Below are positions 13,873 through 25,916 of a DNA stretch of 64,000 nt, in pieces. Numbering within the stretch: the first letter of the stretch is position 1; every line of letters begins with the position of its first letter. The position numbers were made by a program, and so were the translations under genes. The notes beneath the pieces are model-generated. The model was given only the letters and a program-made list of their open reading frames with translations, was not told the origin of the DNA and ran no database searches. Origin of the DNA: Hypoxylon rubiginosum (Eukaryota; Ascomycota; Sordariomycetes; Xylariales; Hypoxylaceae); assembly GCA_902806565.1 (NCBI GenBank), contig CADCXA010000044.1, forward strand, positions 248,001-312,000, read 5' to 3'.

Positions 13873-15199
13873 TCAGAGCCGAAGATCTGGACAATACGTT
13901 GGCCCGTGCAACTTGACGTGCTCAATAGCATCCAACAAATCCCCCTCCAGCGCTCCCGCAAGGCTCGGCGCATCCGGCGCGTACGTTAGGGCCTCCCTCG
14001 CCCGGTCTGCTCGTGTACGTGTGTTGCAGGCCCACGTGTACACACCCATCGGCTCCCAGGAGGAGCCACCACGCATCTCCCTGACCGTGTTGGCGCTTAA
14101 ACTCTTCGGCTCCGCCGTCGGGATCAGCCCGTGGGCATGGAGAATTCGACTGGCCTCCTTAGCTAGGTCGAACTGCGACACCTCTTGGGTGCTAGCGAAG
14201 TAGTAACCCTGCAGAAGTGGTTATTCCGAAGTTTCAACACCCTTCTGATGCGGGATGTTCGGGACGGGCCGTCCCTACCGGGGACGCTACTTACCTCCTT
14301 GCCCCACACGGCGTCACCGCCGCCCTCCATGGCCGCCTCGACAAGTTTTAGGTATATCTGGGCGAGGTCATCAACGTGGACCCAGGACCGACGGTTCGCT
14401 CCAGACTCGGCATAGAAGCCGTGACCGAGCTCAATCATATTTTCGCACATCTCGGGCACGAGAAGGCTGCGCGTGTTGCCGGGCCCACGACCGGGACCGT
14501 ATATACCCGGTGGACAGATTATGGCTGTCTTGAGCTTTTCGCCATGCGAAACTGCCGCTGTCTGCACGACCTTGTCAGCTGGCCGGTGCAGGTTGTCGTC
14601 GGGCAGACTGGTAATCTCGTCTATGTCGGTTATGTCGGACCAGATCTTCGGGTTGAGCTTGCCGTGGTAGGTATCAGACTGCCAGTCGGCAATGATACCA
14701 GTGCCCGCGAGCCGGATCAAGAAGCCGGCTCCCGCTCGGCAGCTGCCCCGGCGCAGGAGGCCTGCAATCTGGGCTTTGAGGCTGGGGATGTGCTTTGGCT
14801 TGCCGCCGTCTAGTGAGGTGGGTGTGTTAGCGGAAGGTATGTCATGTTGGTGCTCAAGGTTGGCACGTGCTAGTTATACTCACGAATAATTATGTCATGC
14901 TCGGCAGCAGTATCAGCGATGAGCTGTGTGTCATCATAGTCGCCACGGACGATACAGACGTTAGGATATCGTTCCGCGAAGTAGTCGGGGACCGAGCGTA
15001 AGAGTACGGTAATGCTATACTCGGGATGACGCTTGACTAGAGTGTCTAGGACGGTGCCACCAATGTAGCCCGTGGCGGCAGTTCTTAGGAAGAGCCATGT
15101 CAGCAAAAAGCGCTTTATTCCTATTGATATACGAGTCTTCGGGGACCCGTGGGGCTTTGGTGTACTGGAATATTCTCACAGAAAGATTTTGGAACTCAT
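13873..15199 (-). CDS. NAD(P)-dependent epimerase/dehydratase (extended SDR), 4 exons
   Basis: A Rossmann-fold oxidoreductase of the extended short-chain dehydrogenase type. My gene model has exons 15,199-15,180, 15,083-14,884, 14,809-14,295 and 14,208-13,873 (1,071 nt, 356 residues); the three introns (96, 74 and 86 nt) have GTGAGA, GTGAGT and GTAAGT donors. The tiny first exon encodes MSSKIFL and joins in frame to TAATGYIGG (residues 8-16), the dinucleotide-binding turn; its first glycine is alanine here (usually GATGYIGG). Later landmarks are the GFLIRLAGTGI segment, ICPPGIYGPGRGPGN and RRSWVHVDDLAQIY, all typical of fungal nucleoside-diphosphate-sugar epimerase-like proteins. It is divergently placed from the monooxygenase gene, 0.95 kb away. 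The substrate cannot be inferred; redox tailoring in the cluster is a guess. Family call is solid, and exon 1 is fairly sure because it restores the motif. Confidence 0.88.
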
Positions 15200-16152
15200 C
15201 TTGATGTTTGGCTGTCTAGGTACCTGACGGATTCAGTTGACTGAGAGTCTCGGTTCAATTTCACTTTACATATGGAGAAGTACAAAGTTCCCAGGTAGGT
15301 GGGTGATTAGGTACGCGTCTTTATACATTGAGATAGCTGACCACTTATAAAGTTTAGATAGGCATTGCCGCCATTGGACTTGGCTCTCATTTTCTTGGGT
15401 TACTCTGCCTGAGATATAGTCGGCCGGCTATTCGCCCTTCTCCAAGATCATCGTCACCCCTGTGACAGCGAGCTGGTGACTACCACACATCACTCACCAT
15501 TGTATCATCATGTGATTCATGTCCCGTTGAATGTGTCTGGTGACTGAGAAATCGAGCATCTCTGAGCTTCCCTTTAGGTAGGCTACACTTCGGGTGTACT
15601 TCCTGCCAACTAGAAAACATTCATCGGGCGCGGTGCACGTCTATATCTTCACAGGCGGATCTTTCTACATAATCATATACATACCATACCATACGCCACG
15701 CAGAACAGGAAATTGTCGGTTCAACCAAGCCGCCTCACCAGCCCACCATTACTTCGGCTCCGATAATATATAGTCGTCCAATCGCCAATCAAAGGGGGAC
15801 ATGGGATACCTATTTCTCTACCTGTGTTAAGCACGCCTTTTGTCCTACCTGCATGTGGGAACTGCATAATCTGCAATGCACCTTGAGCACACTCTCAAGG
15901 ATTGACAGGGTGTATATGCGTCTTTGTCGGATCAAGCTGAGGACTTATCGTTGAACCACGTCAGATTATATCTCGTGATTGGGGTTCTTTCCGTCACATG
16001 TTCTAATTTGCAAAGGCCCGAGACATTGCAAGTCAGAGAAAGTAGTTATAGGCTCCTCCGTTGACCTTTGATTAACCTGTGTTTAGTTCCAGGATCAAGG
16101 CTATCATTGTCCAAGAATTGCATTTTTTGCCCTTTTGATCAGATCTTTTCAT
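15200..16152. promoter_or_regulatory. Divergent intergenic region between dehydratase and monooxygenase
   Basis: About 950 bases between two start codons that face away from each other, so it probably holds both promoters. A TATAAA word is at about 15,347-15,352, suitably placed for the minus-strand dehydratase. Several AGGTAGGT / AGGTAC words are present (near 15,218, 15,293, 15,312 and 15,574). No open frame of note is seen. Promoter function is inferred from layout only. Confidence 0.5.
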
Positions 16153-18347
16153 ATGCTCAAAGCAATGACGCCTCTATTAGGTCCAATCCGAAGTGACCAG
16201 ATGGAAGCAAATCTGCCCCCTGCAACGTACCCAGACTCCCTTCCTCCTAGCGAAGATGTCGATCCCCAAGTAGTAGTCAAGGATTGGATCGTGTCCTTCG
16301 AGCAATTTCTCCAAACCAAGGACGTGCACCCGCCTCGGGATATCTTCTTTGAAGAGTCCTATTGGCGCGACCACTTGTGCTTTTCATGGGACTTCCAGAC
16401 TTGTCATGGCCCCGAGGCTATTAGCTCCTTTCTAGATCATTTACAGCCGGGTTGTCGGCTCCGGCGGGTGTTTATTGATGGCAGAGACGACCCCGACAAG
16501 CAGCCTCAGCTCGTGTCAGTCGACCACGATGGCAAGGTCTATGGCATACAGCTGCATATGACCGTGGAGATGGACGTGGGGACCGGAAGAGGCCTGGTGA
16601 GGCTCCTGCAAGAGGCCAAGTCTGGAACTTGGAAGGCTTTCACCGTCTACACGGCTCTTTTCGAGCTTCGGGGTTACGAGGAGAGTATAGGACGCAGACG
16701 ACGGCCGGGCAACCTGCACAGCCTCCATATATCTAACACCACTAATGAATTTGATAATTGGCATGGGATGAGAACTGCGCAGAAGAACTTTGAAGGGGAC
16801 TTGCAGCCGACTGTGCTCATAATTGGTGAGACGACCAAGTTTAGACCCGAACTAAGCAGCGAGGAATCAGTGAAGACAGACCGTTGACTAATGTTTCATT
16901 TCAGGGGCAGGTCAAGCCGGCCTTTCTGCTGCTGCTCGTCTCACAGAGTTGGGGGTTTTATGCTTGATCATAGATCAGCATCCCAAGGTAGGCGACTGCT
17001 GGCGCAACCGCTACCATCGCCTCATACTCCACGACCCCGTCTGGTGTAGGTGTAGATATTTACATAACCATGATACTAATGTTCCCCATTTCTGCCGCGA
17101 AAAGGATGGCTGATGGCATGCTTACTCAACCACAGATAACCACATGCCGTACCTCCCCTTTCCGATCAACTGGCCAGTGTTCGCAGCCAAAGACAAAGTT
17201 GCCGAATTCCTCGAGTCATACGCGCAACTCATGGACCTGAATATGTGGTCCTCAACAGTGCTGCGGCACGCCCAATGGGACGATACAGGTAAGCGATGGG
17301 AAGTGACAGTCGAACGTAGCCGGTTGGTGGAAAGCATTACCGAAACCCGTACACTTAGACCTCACCACATCATTCAGGCGACAGGTGTTAACGGCGAGCC
17401 TAAAATCCCCGACATTGACGGCATCGATGACTTTCATGGCCGTATCTGCCACTCATCCCAGTTCACCCGGGCAGAGCCAGACGTTAGCAAGCGAGTTGTT
17501 GTGGTCGGCACCGGCGTATCGGGCCATGACATTGCCCAGGACTACTTCGAGCGCGGGAACCACGTAACGCTCGTACAGCGGGGCCCGACATGCATCGACC
17601 GGACAGCATATGTCTACGGCCAAGGCTTATACTCAGAGGACGGCCCAGCGATTGAGGACGCTGACTTCCTCACGCATAGTGTGCCTCTGCCGCTACTGAA
17701 GAGGCGGGAGATTGAGAAAACTGACCGGCACATGCTGGAGAATAAAGAGTACTTCGAAGGCCTGAAACAGGCTGGGTTTAGTGTCGATAGAGGACCAGAT
17801 GGTGCTGGGTAAGACCACTTCCTTTATCTTTATTATGGTCTATCCTCATTCTTTCCGAGCCAGTCTCAGTCAGGGCACGACCACGATCGCTTCATGTGCT
17901 AGCAAAAACTTACCAACACGCTTTCTTAGTCGAAAGTTCAAGTTCCTCCAATATGCAGGCGGTTCATACATCGACGTCGGCGCCTCGCAGCTGATAATAG
18001 ACGGCCACATTAAGGTGAGGCAAGGCGCAGTTACTCGCATCATGCCAAACTCCCTCCTCCTAGACAATGGCATCGAACTGCCGACGGATGAAGTTATCTT
18101 TGCGACGGGATACAGCAGCATGCTGGAGACGACTAAGAAGATCATGGGCGCTGAATTTGCCAAGCGGCTGACGGAGGTATGGGGTATCGATGCTGGGGGA
18201 GAGCTCCGGTCAATCTGGAGGGGCTCGGGACATCCGGGCTACTGGTTTGCGGGTGGAAATTTTGCGCTGTGCAGGTATTATTCCAGGATGCTGGCATTGC
18301 AGATAAAGGCGATCGAGGAGGGAATCATGAGTTACCGAGACAACTAG
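16153..18347 (+). CDS. Flavin-containing monooxygenase with N-terminal extension, 4 exons
   Basis: A FAD- and NADPH-dependent monooxygenase of the FMO type. My model has exons 16,153-16,825, 16,905-17,045, 17,136-17,808 and 17,930-18,347 (1,905 nt, 634 residues). The introns have GTGAGA, GTAGGT and GTAAGA donors. I chose the first ATG at 16,153; the open frame reaches 16,135 but only from a TTG, and a later ATG at 16,201 is possible. Residues 1-220 form a domain without flavin motifs that resembles the NTF2/SnoaL-like part of many fungal FMOs. Then follow the FAD motif GAGQAG (about 225-230), the FMO fingerprint FHGRICHSSQF (about 371-381, matching FxGxxxHxxxF), the NADPH motif GTGVSG (about 396-401) and ATGYS (about 554). 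The fingerprint ends in Phe rather than the Trp of Baeyer-Villiger enzymes, which favours N- or S-oxygenation. In the cluster it probably oxidises the product; the substrate is unknown. Confidence 0.9.
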
Positions 18348-18670
18348 AAGTGTTAGTTGACGGCATCTACTAATGGAGTACGGGGAGCTTCCGGGCAGTT
18401 TTTACACTAGGGGTGCAGTTGTACGATAGCAAAAGATAAAATATAAAGAGTGCAGAGAATTGATATTCGAGTTCAATGGTGTACTTTAGACTCATACATC
18501 ATGTTCCGTATTCACTGTCAAACGAGTGTTGATCTTTTAAACAGCATACAATGGAGACCCTTCCAACACAGTCTTAGCATAGCGATCGTATAGCAAACAA
18601 ATGGATAGCGGCGAAACGCTTAATCGCCCGCTTCTCTTTTTCACGTAGCTCCCAGTTTTGCTGGTGTTGC
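18348..18670. other. Convergent intergenic region
   Basis: The monooxygenase and the homocitrate-synthase-like gene end towards each other here. On the minus strand, just past the stop at 18,671, a second frame stays open for about 33 codons with a charged, plausible-looking composition (see findings). No other feature is seen. Confidence 0.5.
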
Positions 18671-20201
<1,531 letters not shown>

Positions 20202-21195
20202 GCTGCCAATCGAAGCATTCAGGGGAGACTCTAGTTATTGAATTGGGTCAAGACGTTTTGTTTGGTATTGTGTGTATACCAAACTGTATGAATGTTGTTT
20301 GTGGTGAGTTATGGGGAAACCTTAACAGGTAGAAAAGAAAAGAACTGGTTTTAGGAAGATTTCTACCGACCTTCGGAGTGTGAGCAATAGGGCTTCAGCT
20401 GTAATTTCTCAGCACAGACCAGCTGCCTGTGCCTTTTCGCACCTTGTACTACATACCTTACATATGGATGTATCACGGCATGTGTTTAAAAGTTCGGGCT
20501 GAAAGGCTTGCCTTTTCCCTCCTAAGTTAAGTACTGATACATAGGTAGGTATATTTGGGTGAGCCGATATATGTACGTGCTTGCAACACCTGGTCGCCGC
20601 CAGCTATTGGAGCGCTTCAGAAAGGACTAGAAAGCTTTATAAATATATCATTCTACTTAAGAGCCTCAAAAGAGCCTCAGAGTTCCTGAACGCATCGCCT
20701 GGCGGCCGACTCCGCAAGCTAATATAGCGCCCCGCCTAGTGCAGTAGCGCTCAACCTGCTGATTAGGTAGGTAGTTATTAATAAGCAGAGCTAGGGATCT
20801 AGGTCCCTAATGTATTGAACAGTTGGGAAGCTCACTTTTTCTTCTGGGCATTCTCTTATTCTCTTATGATAGATAGCGCATTTCTCCGAGAATACTAGAA
20901 TATTTTAACGTCGACACTGGTGATGGTGAAGTAATCCTCAATAAATAACAGCTCTTTTCTATGGGTCTTTCTCAGAGTTAGGTACCAAATACATAGGATA
21001 GTAATACATGGGTGCCTAGTTTAGCGTATGACAACAACAATTGCCGATCGGATGGTGCGTTTGAGCCATTCCGTCATCGAAATGAAAAAATCGGAGATCT
21101 GGATGTGTTTGGGCGTGTTGGAAAAATCACACTGTAATACATTGCCCTACTCTACTAGGTACCTAGGTATGTACCATACTTGCGGACATCATACC
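20202..21195. promoter_or_regulatory. Intergenic region, 5' of synthase-like gene and 3' of ABC transporter
   Basis: About 1 kb without a believable gene; it should contain the promoter of the minus-strand synthase-like gene. TAGGTAGGTA-type words occur near 20,543 and 20,765, and CTAGGTACCTAGGTA near 21,157-21,171. An open frame at 21,028 on the plus strand runs into the 3' end of the transporter and looks spurious. Confidence 0.45.
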
Positions 21196-24100
21196 TCACG
21201 ACTTATATTCAGGTTGACCGGCTGCGAACAATCGAAAATACTTCCCCCTTCTTGCCATCAACTGCGCATGCGAGCCGTGTTCGGCTATTCTCCCCTTGTC
21301 TAGCACGTATATAGCATCCGCATGCCTAACCGTGCTCAAACGGTGAGCAATGGTCACGCTAGTACGACCCTTAACTGCTGTTCTTAGCGCATCCTGAATG
21401 AATAATTCAGACTGCGTGTCGATTGCCGATGTAGCCTCGTCTAAGACGAGGATTGCCGGATTCTTGACCAGCGCCCGGGCGAGTGCCAGCCGCTGCCGTT
21501 GCCCGCCGCTCAGCTGGTCCCCGCGATGTCCCACCAGTGTGTTAAATCCTTCCCTATTTAATAGTTAGGCATCGTCAGTTTGGCATTTATTGCAGATGGT
21601 TTCGGAATTTTGATGTCTACGTACGGCAGCGAGGAGATGAAGTCCAACACGTTCGCTTGTCTGCAGGCTTCTTCCAGCGCGGTCTCAGGTATTCCGTCCC
21701 CTTCGTTGTACCCGGCCAACAGATTCATTCTTATCGACCCCTGCAGTAACGTCGGTTCCTGGCTTACAAGTCCGATGCAGCTGCGGTAGTCCGAAATATT
21801 GAGCGACTCGATAGGCTCGCCATCAAGCAAGATGTCTCCGCTACAGGCAGTGTAAAAGCGCGCGAGCAGGGACACGATGGTGCTCTTCCCACTGCCGGTG
21901 TGGCCGACAAAGGCAATGCTCGACCCGGCTGCAATATGGAGCGAGATGTTCTCCAGCGCTTGATGCTGCGGTCGCGTGGGGTACGCAAAACTCACATCTT
22001 TGAACTCGATACTGCCCTGTGGCTTGTGAAGCCTCTTCCCCTCAGCAGACATGGGGTCAATACGCGACTTGCGCTGTAAGAGTTTCTGAAGACTGGCCGC
22101 GGACCGTTTTGCCTTCCCAATATTAGGCGTAAAGGAGAAGACCAGACCTGCTGAGTATGCGCTAGTTATGATAGAAGAATACACGATCACAAATTGGAGG
22201 AGCGAATATTCACCACGTAAAATGAGCAACTCCCCGTACCAAAAACCAAGGGCCATGCAAGCATACACTCCCGCTCGCGCCAACGCAAGCACCAAAGAGG
22301 CCTTCAAGTTTGCTTTGAGGGCCATCCTCGACGACGTGGCCAGACTTTTCCTGTAGGCTGCGAGGACTTGAGTCTCCATGGTGAGGGAGGCTACCGTTTT
22401 AACCGCCGAGATGGCCTCTCCAGCGTAGCTAGCTGACTCGCTCATGTATTTCTCATTGAGCTCCTCGAACTTGCCCACTACCCGCACCCCTATGAAGCCA
22501 CTCGCGATAAGAATGGGAATGACGCACGAGCAAACCAGAGCTAGCTTCCATCCAAAAGCCACGCTGACGAGGAAGCCCGACACCAATGTCGAGATGGCGA
22601 TTAGGATCATACCTAAGGCGCCCCCGTTGATACCTACGAGGTCAGCCGCCTCTATAGATAAAAAGTTGACGAGTGATCCTGGAGAGTTCCTCTTGTCGTC
22701 AAAGAAGGCTATCTCCTGTCTGAGCATCTGACCTAAGGTGAGCTTCCGTGCCCGATGAACCAGTCGCTCCGAGCAATAGGCAAAGATGGAGCCTTGGATA
22801 CTAAATACGATGATCATGACGGCTGCAAGCAAAAAAAACATCCAAGACCAAAAGCTGACTCCTAGCTTCGCCTGGCCGTATAGGTCGGCGGGCTTAGTGA
22901 TAGAAACGACCGCATAACCGAATAGGATGGCCGACGAAGGTTCTTCGAAACCGGCGATAATAGAGCAGAGCAGACCTACGAAGATATAGGCCCACTCCTC
23001 CCTGTTTAGTTGCAAGACGAATCTAGCCATGGACACTAGGGAGTCTGAGAACATATCACCTTCGTGTACTACAGGTGGTAGACGTCCCGGTGAATGACTC
23101 TGGCGTTCTGAGTTGACATTCACCTCCGATATTTCTTTTTCATCCATTCCGCCCTTTGCAGGGTTGACTCGAACGCTGGCCAGAGCTCTGTGGTTTCCTT
23201 CTTGGTCTCTGCATTCCCGTATTTCTTCACTTTCTCCCTCAACCATTTCCCCCTGAGCCTTGACAAGCGCAAAATAGTGCCCTTGGCGCTCCATGAGATC
23301 TTCGTGCGTACCCTCTTCGACATTGATCCCAGCACTTAGCACAACAATATTATGGGCCTGGCGGACTGTTGACAGACGATGAGCGATAGCGATGGTTGTC
23401 CTGTCCGCAGTCGTATTATTCAACGCTGCCTGAACGGAAATTTCTGTCTCAGCGTCCAAGGCCGACGTGGCCTCGTCTAGAATAAGAACCTTGGGCTCAG
23501 CAACTAACGCCCTGGCAATGGCAATTCTTTGCCTCTGGCCGCCTGACAACTTTGATCCTCTGGGTCCTACAGTTGTTTGGTATCCATGCGGCAGAGCTAC
23601 GATAAAGTCGTGGGAACAGGCGATCTTGGCAGCAGCCTCGATCCTTTGCAGTTTCTCCTCTGCGGACAGTTTCTCAAGCGGAGTCCCGGCGAAGCCATGC
23701 TCAATATTTGTGAAAACCGTGGTATCAAAAAGGTAAGTGTCCTGACTTACCAGTCTGATTGTACTTCTGAGCCACTTGATGTTGAGATCCTGAAGCCGGT
23801 GCTCGTCTAGCATAATTTGGCCATCGATGGGATTATAGAAGCGTAAAATAAGATTGGCAATGGAGCTCTTGCCTGATCCGGAAGGGCCGACGATGGCAGT
23901 GGTTTTTCCAGCTGGAAAGGATATGCTCAGATTATTGGCGACGGTGACTCCTGGTCTTGTAGGATAGATGTGCTTGATATTTCGCAGGTCGACCTGTCCT
24001 CGGACCCCGGCAGGCATATGGCCAATGTTAGACATGGAGTCGATTGGGGATGCGCGGCTCGTCATTCGGAATACCCGTCGTGCCGCAGCCGTTGCAGTCG

Positions 24101-25189
24101 TGAACGCCTCCGCGTTGTGACCAACTCCCAGGATACAGAAAGCAGCGCTCTTGGTGATGAGTGTAATTGTCACCAGCGCCATGAATGTCATCTGGCCGTC
24201 GACCAAGAGACGTGAGCCTTGCCAGAATGCAAGAGAAACATTAAAGTAGCCAGTGCCGACCGTTACTGCAACCATAATTCCCATAAGAGACTTGAGGGTG
24301 TAGTCAGCCTTCTCAGCCTTGTCGAGTTGCTGGTCATAGCAGTTGATAATCTGGTTCTGTAACCCTAACGCCGTGATACTCCTGATGGAACTAAGGGCCT
24401 CTTCTGCGATAGAACTGCCCGTAGAATGGGCCTGTGTTGAGCGGCCAGAGTACCGACGAGCGATAAGATTCCCCAAGTATAAAAGGGCAAGGCTCAGGAA
24501 AAAGGACCACGTCATCATTAAAGTCAATCTCCATTGCAGTGAGAAGCTGATAGCATAAGTGGCAACGAGTGTTCCAATACTGCTAATGACTATGGACAGC
24601 TTATAGGACAGGGCGTCTTGAATGGCGTTTAAATCCGCCCCGAGAGCTGAGACCAAGCTGCCAGTGCCCATATTGTCAAAAACACCAATGTTCTGGCGTA
24701 TGAGCGCCTCGAAGTACCGGATTCTGATCTGCTCGGCGATTTGAGAGCCGACGTATGAGAAGCCAGCAGTGGAAATAAACCAAAGAGCAAGGGCGCCGAC
24801 GCCGATATAGACAAAATATAGCGCATAGTATGAGCTCTGCTGGCTGGGGGTTGAGCGTAGAGCAACGTCGTTTTCGACACTAGCAAGGGTATCGGACAGT
24901 TTCCCAAATAAGACCTGAACAAATCATTAGGCAAAACGAAGGAGCCAAAGTGCGCGAGAATTGTGTTGGGCAAGCATACCGCTGGCACAGGAATGAGAGC
25001 ACCTGCTGCTAGAGCCGAGAGTGTGCTAAACGCAACGACCAGGTAGTCGCTCGTCTTTGCGTGTCGAAATAGAGTGAAAAAAGAAACGTCGACATCAGCA
25101 AAGTAAAGCTGAGCTTCTATGATTTCTAACTCCTTATTCTGCCCGGAAGACCCCAAAATGCCTTGCTCGGGGTATGCTGCTATAGACAT
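21196..25189 (-). CDS. Full-size ABC-B (MDR/TAP-type) exporter, 3 exons
   Basis: An ATP-driven membrane exporter with the order TMD-NBD-TMD-NBD. My model has exons 25,189-24,980, 24,914-21,625 and 21,553-21,196 (3,858 nt, 1,285 residues), close to the usual ~1,300 of fungal MDR proteins. Introns are 65 nt (donor GTATGC) and 71 nt (donor GTACGT); the second joins SSLP to [12 protein letters not shown] as the family requires. NBD1 has Walker [10 protein letters not shown] (about 413-421), signature LSGGQRQR (about 526) and Walker B VLILDE (about 546-551). NBD2 has GHTGSGKST (about 1,074-1,082), a second LSGGQRQR and [13 protein letters not shown] charged linker joins NBD1 to TMD2. All catalytic motifs are intact, so the gene looks functional. 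Its place between two biosynthetic genes suggests export of the cluster product or self-protection. It is divergent from the ATP-grasp gene. Confidence 0.95.
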
Positions 25190-25916
25190 CTTTACGCATA
25201 GGAGGACGGGAGATAGTCGATTCAGAGTTCGAGACGAATTACGAAACTATGAGACTTGGATTAGTCTTGCTAGAGACGAGGGAATATTTCAAGGAGGACT
25301 GGGTACGTGTGTAAAGCGGCATACGTCGTTAACCGTCCACGTCTACTTCGGTGAACATCTGACATATCGGACCTCACGTCAGCGGCCCTATTTCGCAATT
25401 TCAGAGGCCAGACAAGTTTCACTAATGGTCAGACAAAGTATGGCAAGGTGTCACAGCTACTTGCGCAGGCAAAATTAATGGCTGGAGAGCGACCAGCTCT
25501 CCCTAGTGAGCCGAGCTGAGTTTTTAATTTATGCATCAGAGTTGGCAGCGCTGTTGGACGATTGGTCCACATGTGAGAACACGTATAGGCGCCACCAACT
25601 TCCATACAAGACATGTCTCACCAGAATGAGGCGATGCTTAAGCACAAACTGACCCTGTGGGATGATTGTACGCATCAAAGTGTGCCTCGCGAATGCTCTG
25701 GGTGGACGATAACTATTCATTTTACCGAAGGATGAAACATCGCCTCCTCAGCCTTACTAAAGGTACTTTATAGTGTGGCGATATGTTAGTCCGCTAGTAC
25801 TACATTAAGAGCCGTGATTTCCATAAACAATCCCCATTCCCCCTTATGCGCGAAGATCTAAGTCCACCAAGACGAAGCCGCTGGATCTGGGAACCAAGAT
25901 CAAAGAATTACCAACA
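25190..25916. promoter_or_regulatory. Divergent intergenic region between ABC transporter and ATP-grasp gene
   Basis: About 730 bases between two outward-facing starts, likely a shared promoter region. Small open frames on both strands (for example 25,119-25,478 and 25,529-25,720) have no family resemblance. Function is inferred from layout. Confidence 0.5.

Noticed and set aside
14376..14813. 145-codon plus-strand open frame across the dehydratase
   Set aside because: Lies antisense to exon 3 of the dehydratase, which has clear family motifs.
21028..21303. 91-codon plus-strand frame at the 3' end of the ABC transporter
   Set aside because: Overlaps antisense the transporter's last exon and has no recognisable feature.
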